Shown: positions 54,314 through 64,000 of the stretch, in pieces | Layout of the letters: each line of letters begins with the position of its first letter | How positions within the stretch are numbered: position 1 is the stretch's first letter | Assembly (NCBI GenBank): GCA_022376465.1 | Contig: JACDTU010000017.1 | Location: forward strand, 744,001-808,000 | Origin: Cubamyces lactineus | Lineage: Eukaryota; Basidiomycota; Agaricomycetes; Polyporales; Polyporaceae | DNA length: 64,000 nucleotides | Reading direction: 5' to 3' | The notes under the pieces: model-generated | What the model was told of the DNA's origin: nothing | The model's input: the letters and a program-made list of their open reading frames with translations, nothing else | Databases searched by the model: none | Program-made: the position numbers and the translations under genes

Positions 54314-55950
54314 TCATTCCCGATTACCCTGTCGTGATAGGAGGTGATAGGGAGGAGGAGGCTCTGTTGTTTCTCTGTCTGCAGGATGCGATGTTCCTAC
54401 GTGTGCGAGCTGTGGGGGATTTGCGGCCGCTAGGGACAGTAGATGCTGCCCGAAAGCCCATGGAAGTACGAGCCTGAGCATACGAGGTTCGGCATTCTCA
54501 ACTGGGCACGAATGGGTAAACGTGCTAGCGGCAGCTTCGTTCGCGGACCCGGGATGGACTCGTAACCTATTTCTTTGTAGCGCGTTGGCGGGTAGAGATT
54601 CCAGTTGTATCTCTGAGAACGAAATAAGCGGGAGCGCCTGAGATCGTATGATTTAGCAACATACCTGTTTGGTCCTTCTCCTGATCTGACACGTCGGGAT
54701 CGGTTCCAGTAACGGCGCCGTACTCGATTGTTTGATCAATGTGCTCTTGGGCACCTTGGCGAGACTGTCGTATGGAACGATTCTCGCCATTCAGACCTAT
54801 GCGCCCGGGCTTGGATGACTCGCTACGGTCTGGTTCGAGGATTGCGAGCTGCCCACGGCGCCTGGTTTCAACAGGTGAGCCGTACAGAGCTAGATCGCTA
54901 TGTGCTTCTCTGCTAGCGATATCTCCGCGAATATGCCAATCGGGCCCAAGTGAAATTCTTGTGAATAACGAACGAGCTTCTACCGCGCTATCCTCTCGTC
55001 GTTCTCGCCATAACCCCAGATGTTCGTCGCAATTTCCGTCCCAGGACAAAGGAGGAGGTGACCCAGAGCCACGCGCACGTGCGCGCTTGACTGGCCTAAT
55101 TAACGGACGTCGCGCTCTAAGGCATCTGTAGAGGATAATGACGACAGACAGGAGAACGACGAAGACAACAGGAAGCGATATGATGAGCGCGATAGGCCGT
55201 GGGTGCGACTCGGATGAGGACGGTGCAGGCTTGGAAATGGTAGGCGGAATGGACGAGCTGGAGCTAATAGTTGCCGTTGAGCTATCAGGCCCGCTGGTGG
55301 CGGTAGTGTAACTTGGAGTTGCGGTGCTAACGCCGTACGGTACTGGCGTAACGTTCGAGAATGCAGTCGATGTGGATGAGGGAGTGGGGCTCGAACTAGC
55401 TGGAGTGACGGACTCGCTGCTGGATGTCGAACTTGTAGAGGCCATGATCGTACTCGCTCGCTCGGAAGTACTGGTTTCTTGTGCCATTGTTGTTGCGATG
55501 CTGTGCGTGAGTGTTTTGACGGCCGAGCTGGATATGGAGCTTGAAGATTGAGACGGAGGCGGAGTGTCGCCTCCTCCACATAACGTTCCAAAGTAGTATG
55601 AAGCAGTGACGTTTGATTGATTCGACCCGCAGTTTATAACAACGCATGCCATAGTCTTTCCAAAGAAATTTGGGCCGTCGTGGTCCAAATTGCATACACA
55701 CGTTCGATTAGCCCTAGGAGACGGTTGGAAACTGTATGAGCATCTCGTATAACAAAGTTTACCACGCCCTAAAGAAAAGAACCCCTTCTCGAGGCTTGTG
55801 CAATTCAACTCACAGACTCCCGCAGCCTGCTGCTTGAGCGGACTGGGTAAAGCACGAGCCTACACATGGATCTGGCTGGCTGACAGAGTCTGAAAGACTG
55901 TGGAACGCGAAGAGAACGATTGTGAGGAGCGAAAGGGAGAGTATGTTCAT
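54314..55950 (-). CDS. CT11: CFEM-TM-PPxY membrane protein, PPPPY in a separate last exon
   Basis: Exons 55950-55814, 55731-54665 and 54612-54314 give 500 residues. Signal peptide MNILSLSLLTIVLFAFHSLS; cysteines CVGSC, CGSL, RTCVC, CVVINC and TLCGGG, with no Asp before CxC. The helix ALIISLPVVFVVLLSVVIIL is followed by RCLRARR. The tail exon carries RLVLPWAFGQHLLSLAA and ends TTEPPPPYHLLSRQGNRE, matching CT10. If the 52-bp last intron (GTATGT...CTCAG) is kept, translation stops at 54567 after 413 residues with no PPxY. A longer frame upstream of the chosen ATG exists, but the signal peptide supports 55950. Confidence 0.85.
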
Positions 55951-56829
55951 GGATGAGGGTTTCAGTGGTCCGTTGTTGAAGCCCGACGTAGACGCGAGGG
56001 ATATATGCCAATGGAGTTGCGTACGAGACTCGGCAAAATTCTGGCTGGCAGTCCCCATGATTGATCGAACAAAGATGCAGAGAAGAGGAGGCGGAATGAG
56101 CTTCACAATGTACCCTGATGCTGGTGGAATGAGTAGTGCCAGTACTATACCTAGGATCCGACCATATGATCCATGCCGACATGATGGGAGCGTATTCGTC
56201 AAAGCGATCACATCACCTATACTATCCTTCAGATGTTCTATGTTGTATCGTGTAGGTCTTACCATCTCGGGTAGAGTACGTCACGATCGTACCCGTTTCT
56301 AGACACATGACCAATTCGGTCGAGAGGACAAATAGTAGGGCGATACGTGTCGAGACGGACAGCATGAAAGGTGAGCTGCGACGAGTCAGTAGCTAGTCCG
56401 ACAAGACCGCGACGAGGTACCTATGAGGCAGGCGGATTTCCGCATCTATGACTCTGCGGCGACAACACTGAAACGATAAGTGCGAAAGGCTGAGGCCGTG
56501 ATAGTTGGCGTATTCCCAGTTGTCCGAACAAGCTGGTATGCACGAAGAACGTAGATGTACGTTATCGTGGCTGTGACCGCAAAAGCAATACGGTAATGGA
56601 AGCTGAAGGAAAGCGGCAGCGGCCCATATAACCTTGATAGTGATAGTGAATCAGAACGAGGTGATAAGGCATATGTATTCTTGACCGCACTCCACGTCCC
56701 GGGATACGGGAAGCATCGCTCTCATCTTGCTGATCCAGGTGCGTCTTTCTGCGTCCATTCTCCCGTCGTAGGTAGTATGTGGCACCATCTGCATCATTGT
56801 TCTCGCTCTGATCGTAGCCGCAAAGTCCA
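55951..56829. other. Upstream region of CT11 and flank of the CG5 relic
   Basis: No coding frame supported. Confidence 0.35.
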
Positions 56830-57390
56830 CCCTCCTTTCTCCAACGCCATCTATCCAACTATCCATCACGTTGCTCTGTCAAACACGATCACATGGTCGC
56901 GTCAGAACGACGCGCCTGCGATCCGAAGGCCATTGACCTTTGTATGCGCTCCTACAGCAGGCTCAACATTCCTTGATGTGAGCTCGTAGATACCAATACC
57001 ACTGATGTTTGCCGATAGCAGGACGACTGTGGCCTTCTGCGCTTGCGACCGCCGTGCGGGGAGTACGTTCACATGACTGACACCACGAAAGCCGCCGTGC
57101 GGCATGACTCCCATGGCGACGACGCTGTCAGTGCTTCCTTAGAGCGAGCAAGGTCTAGGGCGAATCCATATATCCACAGAGCGTCAGTGGTAGGAGCTCT
57201 GACAACGCAAGAGACGGCGTGAGCGCGTTTGCGCCCGCATCGGAGGCGCAGGATGTGTTGGGCACGGTCGCCCAGACGATTACAGATCAGGCCTCAGGTC
57301 TCGATGATAACCACATCAGAAGGCCATGGCTCGGTTCACATATCAATGCGGGGGCGTGTGTGTATGGAGAGACTGCGGTGACAAGTAAAG
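56830..57390 (+). pseudogene. Relic of a CG5 copy
   Basis: The part 56840-56935 matches the CG5 second intron (CATCTATCC repeats, GATCACATGGTCGCGTCA). The part 57180-57370 matches CG5 exon 3: DGVSAFAPASEAQDVLG against DGVSTAAPASNAQDVSG, and SHINAGACV against SHINAGTCV. The CFEM exons are absent and the ends are lost, so no product is expected. Confidence 0.75.
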
Positions 57391-57643
57391 TGCCATAAGA
57401 GCCAGATCGGGGGCTCGACGGGTGGATTGGCGGATGACCAAAACCGACTCCAGGTGGCGGGAACACACCACAGCCGCACTGTCAGAGTTCATGGGGAGTC
57501 GCGACCTCGAGACCGTGGTTGGCAGGACGAATCGGAAAACCGATGGTTTGACTCCTTATTTGGATTGCATACGTTTTCTACAGAAGCACGGCGCTGTTGA
57601 AGCGCAGACTCTACCGCATGATAACGATAGTACCACTGCCTCC

Positions 57644-59780
57644 TTACACAGGCACTGCAACGATGTACCCCCAGGGCAGCGGTGGGGGGCTCCGGTCGAC
57701 GTCCGTGATCCGCCATCCTGCGGCAAGCGTGAGCGCGCGCAGCTCCTCGAGTGTCCGTTCGCGTGCGTTCATGAGGGTCAACATCTACATCGTTAGCAGT
57801 GTCAGCGGAGAAGGAGGAGTAGGTCGCGTGGAGTGAAAGGATAAAGGGCAGGAAACGCACGGTGATATCGGCGAGGTGTCCTGGCGCAACGGCCTTACCC
57901 CAGTTCTCGAGCGGAGCCTGGAGGCCGGCGGAGGAGAAAGAAATCGGTTTCATGTCGGCGGTAATACCAGAGCTAGGCTCGGCGGACTCGGCGCAGAGAG
58001 GCTGGAGGATCATATCGTGAATGATGAGCTTCGTGTCTGCGCCCGCAGCAGCGCGGAGGTTTGCCAGAATCCTGCAGGGCGAGCGATCGGTATTGTTACA
58101 TGACGCCGCATACTGGCTGTATTGAAAGAGGAGAGGGAAAACAACACGTACTTGATACAGTCCGCGTCAGGCCAGTTGTGCAACACGCGAGTGACCAGGT
58201 ACACAGCGGGGTGCGCGACCGTGCCCGCTCCTGGAACTTGTAGGGCCTGGGGCTGTGGTTCGAAGAAGTCTTGCGCCTGAAACGAGACCCTCCCCGAGTC
58301 GAAGAGCTCCTTGTGCGCGCCGCCCCACATCTACAATCACATTAGTGTGAGTGTACATGATACATGATAAAACGCGCAGGAGATGACGCGTAAGATGACG
58401 CGTACCTTGCGCGCGATCGCGACAGTCTGCGCGCGATCCTGCACCACCAGGCGGAGGTGAGGGTGAGGCTCCGCGAGCTGTACGGACACGGAGCCAATCC
58501 CGCCTCCGACGTCGACCACGACCGAGTCCTTCGCAAGCTTGTCCCACGGAAAGACTGCAGCATTGACGGACACGTGAGCCCACAACCGGCACATGCTTTC
58601 TATGGAGACTCAGTACGCACCTGTGGTGTCGGCAATGCTCTTGCGGCCTGAGGCAGCGCGAGCGATGGCCATGCCACTCCCCACCTGCGCGAGACGGGAT
58701 GCGTTCTCGGGGCGTTCAAGCCAGTCGTAGTACCCTTCTTCGGTAGTATAGGCTAAATGGAACGGGGTCTCAGGCTTAGGCTTAGACTGCAAGTCACCGG
58801 CCCTAGCCGGAAGCAGCCAATCTCTGAGGTAGGTCACGCTCCGGAAGAGCTCCGACGTGCTAAAATACGGCAAGGGGTTGGCGTGAGCAGCGTATAGCAA
58901 GTTACGATGTGAGACAGTAAGAACTAACCTGAAGCCAATGAACGCAGGGAAGCCATTCGTCCCGTCATACTTCTTCTCTGGGCTGTAAGGCGGTCAGGCG
59001 AACCGTGCAAGCGGGGTAGAGCGACGTAAGAACGTACGTGGTGCGGAGTTGCTCAAGGGTCTTCCCGGAATCGAGGAGACTACTTAGGCGGTTGTTGGCG
59101 AAGACGTCGGGCTTAACCTCCTGCAGCCAGTGTTGCGTGGCAAGCAGGCGCAGGACGTGGCCTGTTACGAGCAGTTCCTCATTAGCGGCGCGCAAGCTGG
59201 GTTGCGGGAACATCGCATGAGCACATACTGATTTTCGCAGGTTCAATCTGTTCTCTTGGAGAGTCTGGCGCAGCCTCCTTACCCAGATGGATCTCCTCGA
59301 TCTTGCGAGCAATGTCCTTCGTGTGTAAGCCTTCCGGGCCGGCGTCACGGAGGATCTCGGCAACATTGCTTGCTTCAAGGAAAGAGAGGGCCGCAGCGAT
59401 ATGCCCCTATACAAAATAACATCACGTTAGATATAATCACCAGTCTCTCGTGGATAGCTTGAACCCTGACTCACGAGATGAGACGTCTCCAGTACGGAAA
59501 CGAGAGGCTGCTGGAGGGTAGCGAGCAAGCGACCGCCCGCGGCTACGGCGAGGTTGATCGCGTTCGCGACAGCGGGATCGGTCGTGAGCCGTTCCTGCTC
59601 GAGTTGCTTCTCGCTTGGCTTAAGCTCAGCGGGAAGAGGAGAATTGGCTGGGATGTTCTGGTAGGAAGGGACGTCGAGAGGAGGATAGTCGAGGCCCTGT
59701 GATTTGTAGACTTGCTCAATATCGCTGAGTGCAGCGCCAATGGTTGAGTGGAGGGAGCGTAGGGCAGCTAGGGTTGCCAT
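57644..59780 (-). CDS. SAM-dependent O-methyltransferase 1 (COMT-type)
   Basis: Nine exons give 526 residues: 59780-59475, 59406-59229, 59161-59038, 58982-58929, 58859-58621, 58554-58406, 58330-58152, 58071-57861, 57784-57644. The N-terminal half is the dimerisation and winged-helix region (LEASNVAEILRDAGPEGLHT). The SAM-binding motif is VVVDVGGGIGSVSVQ (exon 6), and VLHNWPDADCIKILANLRAA carries the probable catalytic His. These are the hallmarks of fungal O-methyltransferases that methylate phenolic secondary metabolites; the substrate is unknown. The second enzyme directly upstream has the same nine-exon layout. An ATG 12 bases earlier (59792) is possible, but 59780 matches the paralog. Two GATA palindromes lie about 290 and 330 bp upstream. 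Confidence 0.92.
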
Positions 59781-60067
59781 GATTAGATGCAAAGCAAGTC
59801 CGAGGGTACGAAGACGTGTGTTGTGAGTTTATATAGGTGGTGCGATGGGCGATAGACTGATGGCCATCGTGCCAGGTGGCCCCATGCGAGATGGCGGCGC
59901 GTGGAGTGGAATAGGGACGCGTATATGATCGGCTCGGCCGTCTGTGCGAGTGTCGCACGTCAATATGCAATTTACGCAACGTTTGGCAAAGTCAAGGGAG
60001 ATGGTTGTCGATGTCCACGTTAACGTTTGAGCTGGAGCCTGGATGGCCGTGGGCAGAGGATCTAGAC

Positions 60068-60080
60068 CTTATCTGATAAG
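60068..60080. promoter_or_regulatory. Palindromic GATA-factor site 1
   Basis: CTTATCTGATAAG is a 6-bp inverted repeat around one base, giving a WGATAR site on each strand. It lies about 288 bp upstream of the start of methyltransferase 1. Confidence 0.55.
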
Positions 60081-60109
60081 ATGGCCCCTCGCGGTGTCCG
60101 TCCCCGTCG

Positions 60110-60128
60110 CATCTTATCAGATAAGATG
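60110..60128. promoter_or_regulatory. Palindromic GATA-factor site 2
   Basis: CATCTTATCAGATAAGATG is a perfect inverted repeat around a central A, with GATA sites on both strands. It repeats the core of site 1 about 42 bp further upstream. Paired GATA sites are known targets of nitrogen- or iron-responsive fungal GATA factors. Confidence 0.6.
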
Positions 60129-60431
60129 ACACGACCCATTCGGGCTTTGTCGGACTCGCGGACTTTGGCTACTGCTTGCGTACGAACTTGATCTCGTCTA
60201 CGCTCTGGGCTCTGTATTCACTCCCCTTGCGCATCATCTCCGCTCTGCCCTCCTTCACGACCTTTCAGTACTCCGACGACTTGTTTAACTGGTGCACCGT
60301 GATAATCGACCGCATTCCATATAGCACAACAGGCCCTCTACCGTACTCTCACACTTCCAGAATAAGTTACGACATCCCTTCAAGCCTAAACCGCTCGAGG
60401 ACAGGCGTCACAGAATGAACCGCCCCCTCAC

Positions 60432-62479
60432 TTAGACGGGGACAGCGACAATGAAACCCCACGGGATGGGCGGCGAGCACCGATCCACGCTCACCACCTT
60501 CCAGCCCGCGCTCAGTGCAAGAGCCTTGAACTCCTCCAACGTCCGCTCCTTCGCGTTCAACACCGTCATCATCTGTATCATGCCCAATTTATCAGTAATG
60601 CCGTACAAACAAGACCCTGAAAGAACGCATATACTCACGCTGATGTCGAGGAGGTACCCACTCAGCGTCGCGTTGCCCATGTTCGGCAGGATCGCCGAGC
60701 CCTTGGGGACGAGCGGCGGCAAGGTCGGGCCATCCTCTGCGGACGTCGTCGCGGGATCTTCGCATGCGAGCGGGAGGATGGTATCGTTGATGATGAGCTT
60801 CGTGGCAGGGCCAGCTGCCGCGCGCAAGTTCTTCAAGATGCTGCGAAGCAATCCCAGGTGAACTACGCCGAAATATATTAAGCGGGTGAAACGAGACTCA
60901 CTGCCGACACTGCGCGTCAGGCCAGTTGTGCATAACGCGCGCGGTCACGTATGCAGCAGGGTGTGCGACGGGGCCGACGCCGGGTACATCGAGGGCAGCA
61001 GGCTGAGGCTGGAAGAAGTCCTGTGCCTGCAGGGAGACCCGGCCGGACTCGAACAGGTCCTTGTGCGCACCGCCCCAGAGCTGATCCCCGATATATGATC
61101 ACGCTGAGTACAGGCACATTGCGAATGCCAAAGAAGACGTACCGTGGGGGCCATGGCGACCGTTGGAGCACGATCCTGGACGATGAAGCGCAGGTGCGGG
61201 TGCGACTCTGCGATCTGGATGGACACCGCGCCGATACCGCCTCCGACGTCCACGACAACCGAGTCCTTCGGGAGCGTCTCCCACTTCAGCGCTATCGAAC
61301 ATGCATCGTCACGTTAGCCTCCCTAGTAGTGTATCCATGAGTGTAGTACACACCGGACTGCGTCGCGATCGTCTTCTCGCCCTGCGTCGCACGCGCACCG
61401 CTCATCGAGCGCGTGAACTGCGTGAGCCGGTACCCGTTCTCGGGCCGCTCCATGAACTCGTAGAAGTTGTCCGTGTCGAACGCGACCCCAAACGGCGTCG
61501 CGGGCTTCGGCTTGGTCGTCTTTACAGATGGAAGGAGCCATTCGGTCAGGTATGTCACGCTCCGGAACATCTCCTTCGTCCTGGGATGTTTGACACTGTT
61601 ATCCAGGGCAGTGGAGAGGTAGAGGAGTGAGAACGACGTACGCAAAGCCGATGTAGGCGCCGCCACCGTTAGTCCCGTCGTACTTCTTCTCCGGACTACC
61701 AATCATGGCGGGTAATTAGCGACAAAGCTCAAAAGAGGTGCACGCGTGTACCCACGTAGTCCTCAGCTGCTCAAGAGTCTTGCCCGAGTCGAGTGAGCTG
61801 CTAAACCGGTTATTCGCGAACACGTTCGGCGCGACCTCCTGCAGCATGTGGTGCGTCGCGAGCAGGCGGAGGACGTGAACTGTGAGCGAGGTTCAGTAAC
61901 AGGCTTATAGGAGATAACGGAGCAGATGGAGACGTACTCAGGTGGGCGGGGTCGAGGTGGTCGATGTCCTCGCGGGTTGGCGCATCCTTGCCCAGGTGGA
62001 TCTCTTCGATCTGGCGCGCAATGTCCTTCGCGTGCAAGCCTTGCGGACCTGCATCGCGCAGGATCTCGACGGTGTGGCTCGCCTCAAGGAACCCCAGTAC
62101 GGACGTGATATGGCCCTGTGGAACACGACAGTCAGCGATTCCGCGATCCCGCGATCGTCTGGCATGCACTCACATAGTGCGCGCCCTCGAGGATCGTGAA
62201 GAACGGGTGGTGAACGGACGCCGCGAGCTGCCCGCATGCGGCGACGATGAAGTTCGACGCCTTCACGACAGCGGGATCGATCGTCAGCTCCTCCGCCGCC
62301 TTCTGCTCCGGGGTAGGCGGGGGCGCGGCGGAGGAGGAAATGTCGACGGACAGCTGGTGGTAGTATGGCGCGGAGAGCGAGGGGTAGTCGAGAGACTTGG
62401 CGCGGTAGACGGACTCAATGTCCGCGAGCGCGTTGCCGATTGTGTCGTGCAGGGCTCGAAGGGCGGCGAGTGTGCTCAT
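60432..62479 (-). CDS. SAM-dependent O-methyltransferase 2 (COMT-type)
   Basis: Nine exons give 519 residues: 62479-62174, 62115-61938, 61879-61756, 61695-61642, 61580-61354, 61291-61143, 61080-60902, 60840-60639, 60572-60432. Seven exons have exactly the length of their counterparts in methyltransferase 1 (306, 178, 124, 54, 149, 179, 141). SAM motif VVVDVGGGIGAVSIQ; catalytic region VMHNWPDAQC; C-terminus PWGFIVAVPV against PWGYIVAVPV. The last intron (66 bp) stays open in frame if retained. Tandem duplication with clear sequence divergence suggests related but distinct substrates. Confidence 0.92.
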
Positions 62480-64000
62480 TATGCGCTTGGTCCGTTGGTT
62501 GGTGTGGGTAGGTTGAGTGTGGTGGGGTGGTTGGATGCGCCGGTTTCCGCTCTTTATGTGCAGTCCTTGGCGAACTTCGCTGGTGCTGAGACCACCACTT
62601 CAGCTGTTTGGCTTGGCTATACGGTGACCATCGCGTCGACTGGAGGACGATGGTTCATCCATGATCACGGTCGTGAGCGCATTTGCATATTCGATTTGAA
62701 TATGGTCTTCGCTCGTCGAGCACGCTGAGCGTGTCCATAGGTCTCGCCTGCAAGAAGGAAAGGGGCGAGGCAGTGCCCATTGTTGATTGTACCGTGAAGG
62801 ACTCGTGGTGGCGGTACACTCATTGCCCCTGCTGACCGTCAGACCTGTTCCGATATCGCGCGGATCTGTAGCTTGGGCACTGGGAGTGCGTACGTCCAGC
62901 TGATATGTGGAATACCAACCCAACTTGGCTTGCTGCCAGTGAGACTCTAGTATACTCGCAAGGAAGTACTTACGCTTCCATCGTTAAACGGAGCCGTACT
63001 CTAGGTGATCCTCAGATACGTAGAGCAAGAACATTCGTAACGCATCTAGGTGCTCACCTGCGGATTGTTTCGATACTGGCTAGCGTGCCTTGTGTTAACG
63101 TACGTTAGTATGGCGCGCACGCGCTGGCCCGGGCGCCGTCATTTGAAGTATGGGACTTTGAGACTCGTCAAACCCGAGTACACGATACCCTCCACTCACC
63201 GATCTCCGCAGCTTCTCGTGACGACCCAATGCCTACACAAGGACAAGAAGAAGACATCAACCGACACAGTAGCGCCCTTTCACTTGCCTCCACGATGGAC
63301 TGAGTATCGATACGACGCCAGGGGTGCATTGCAAACGCAAAGGAACGGTCCTCTCGGGTAGGTGGGCGCGTGTCTGACATCATTCACAACGTGGTCGCGC
63401 TGCAACGACGATATCCGCACCATGCCGGAGAAGAACCAAGCCAAGTTCGACGTTGCTCTGCCGCCCTGGCAGTTGTCAGCCGACCAGACGCTACTGAGAG
63501 TGTAGAGACTGAAGAGGTGCATTGGAGCGTAGGGGCGGACATCAGCGGGTTGAGCATGTATGCACAGCCTCGTACTGCAAGGGTAGCCCGTCGAGATATC
63601 GACGTTGCGCCATGATGGGACTGAGTGCGAGACTCGAAGAACGTAGCATCGCTGTGTTTGAAATTTCTTGGAGCCCCAGAGCATTACGAACTGCTGAAAG
63701 CTGAGTGGCACGAATGATGAGACCTCCACTGGTAGGTGAACTTGAAAGAAAGACTTACCACAAATAGTCCTTTGCGAGGTTGGTTACCTGTCAAGGACGC
63801 CTAGAAGACTCTTGACTACCTCATCCTTGGCATGGACACCAGCGACATCCTGATCAGATCTATTGTCCGCATTGACCTCGAAGAGCCGTGCAAAGGCGAC
63901 GTCGGCACCTAGTAAACTGCATTTAATGATTAACACAGACACTCACGTCTCATGCTCAGCTTGCGCTGGTGATGACAATCACCACATGTGATTTTCCTCC
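62480..64000. other. Upstream region and gene-free end of window
   Basis: Holds the promoter side of methyltransferase 2. No family-like frame is seen in the last 1.5 kb; a gene may begin beyond the edge. Confidence 0.35.

Larger units (their letters stand above)
59793..60431. other. Spacer between the two methyltransferases
   Basis: About 640 bp holding the promoter of methyltransferase 1, including the two GATA palindromes, and the 3' flank of methyltransferase 2. No gene. Confidence 0.6.

Noticed and set aside
1..64000. CRISPR arrays, rRNA, bacterial operons
   Set aside because: No spaced identical repeats, no rRNA-like sequence and no compact operons; the window is eukaryotic.

Overview
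The window looks like an Agaricomycete (basidiomycete) chromosome segment. It has intron-rich genes with introns of about 50-100 bp, basidiomycete-style F-box proteins, a Ty3/gypsy chromovirus, and fungal O-methyltransferases and ketoreductases. No bacterial, CRISPR or tRNA features were seen. Function comes from motif recognition and hand splicing. Every spliced model given exon by exon was checked for matching intron phases and an exact codon count.

The main content is an array of CFEM-domain surface proteins covering most of 1-57 kb. I count 16 loci and two relics. Eleven (CT1-CT11) are membrane proteins with a CFEM ectodomain, a Ser/Thr-rich stalk, one transmembrane helix and a cytoplasmic tail ending in a PPxY motif. 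Five (CG1-CG5) have the same CFEM domain and stalk but end in a hydrophobic GPI-type signal with no tail. Two introns recur at fixed places: phase 2 inside the CFEM domain, just before the CxC pair, and phase 1 just after its last cysteine. Order: CT1 (end only), CT2, CG1; then F-box genes and the retroelement; CT3-CT6, CG2, CT7, relic, CG3, CG4 on plus; CT8-CT10 on minus; CG5 on plus; CT11 on minus; relic of CG5. CFEM proteins in other fungi bind haem or act at the cell surface, and PPxY motifs dock WW domains of Nedd4/Rsp5 ubiquitin ligases. The array may therefore be a diversified receptor or haem-capture set whose turnover is set by ubiquitin; this is inference.

At 13158-22522 lies a complete LTR retrotransposon on the minus strand, with 465-bp LTRs and the 5-bp target duplication TTGGC. 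It encodes gag, a GGGTTTT frameshift site, protease, RT, RNase H, integrase and a chromodomain. Its pol is broken by ten TGA codons, one frameshift and a nested solo LTR. Between pol and the 3' LTR, where retroviruses carry env, it has about 1.9 kb of extra frames: three tiny hydrophobic membrane proteins chained by abutting or overlapping stop and start codons, then a coiled-coil protein with two PPPPY motifs.

Other genes: an intact dihydroflavonol-reductase-like NAD(P) reductase at 1.3-2.9 kb with two microexons, two tandem F-box genes at 8.9-12.7 kb, and two tandem nine-exon O-methyltransferases at 57.6-62.5 kb with palindromic GATA sites upstream of the first. The 42.7-44.5, 45.6-47.8, 49.6-52.5 and 62.5-64 kb stretches hold no gene I can support.
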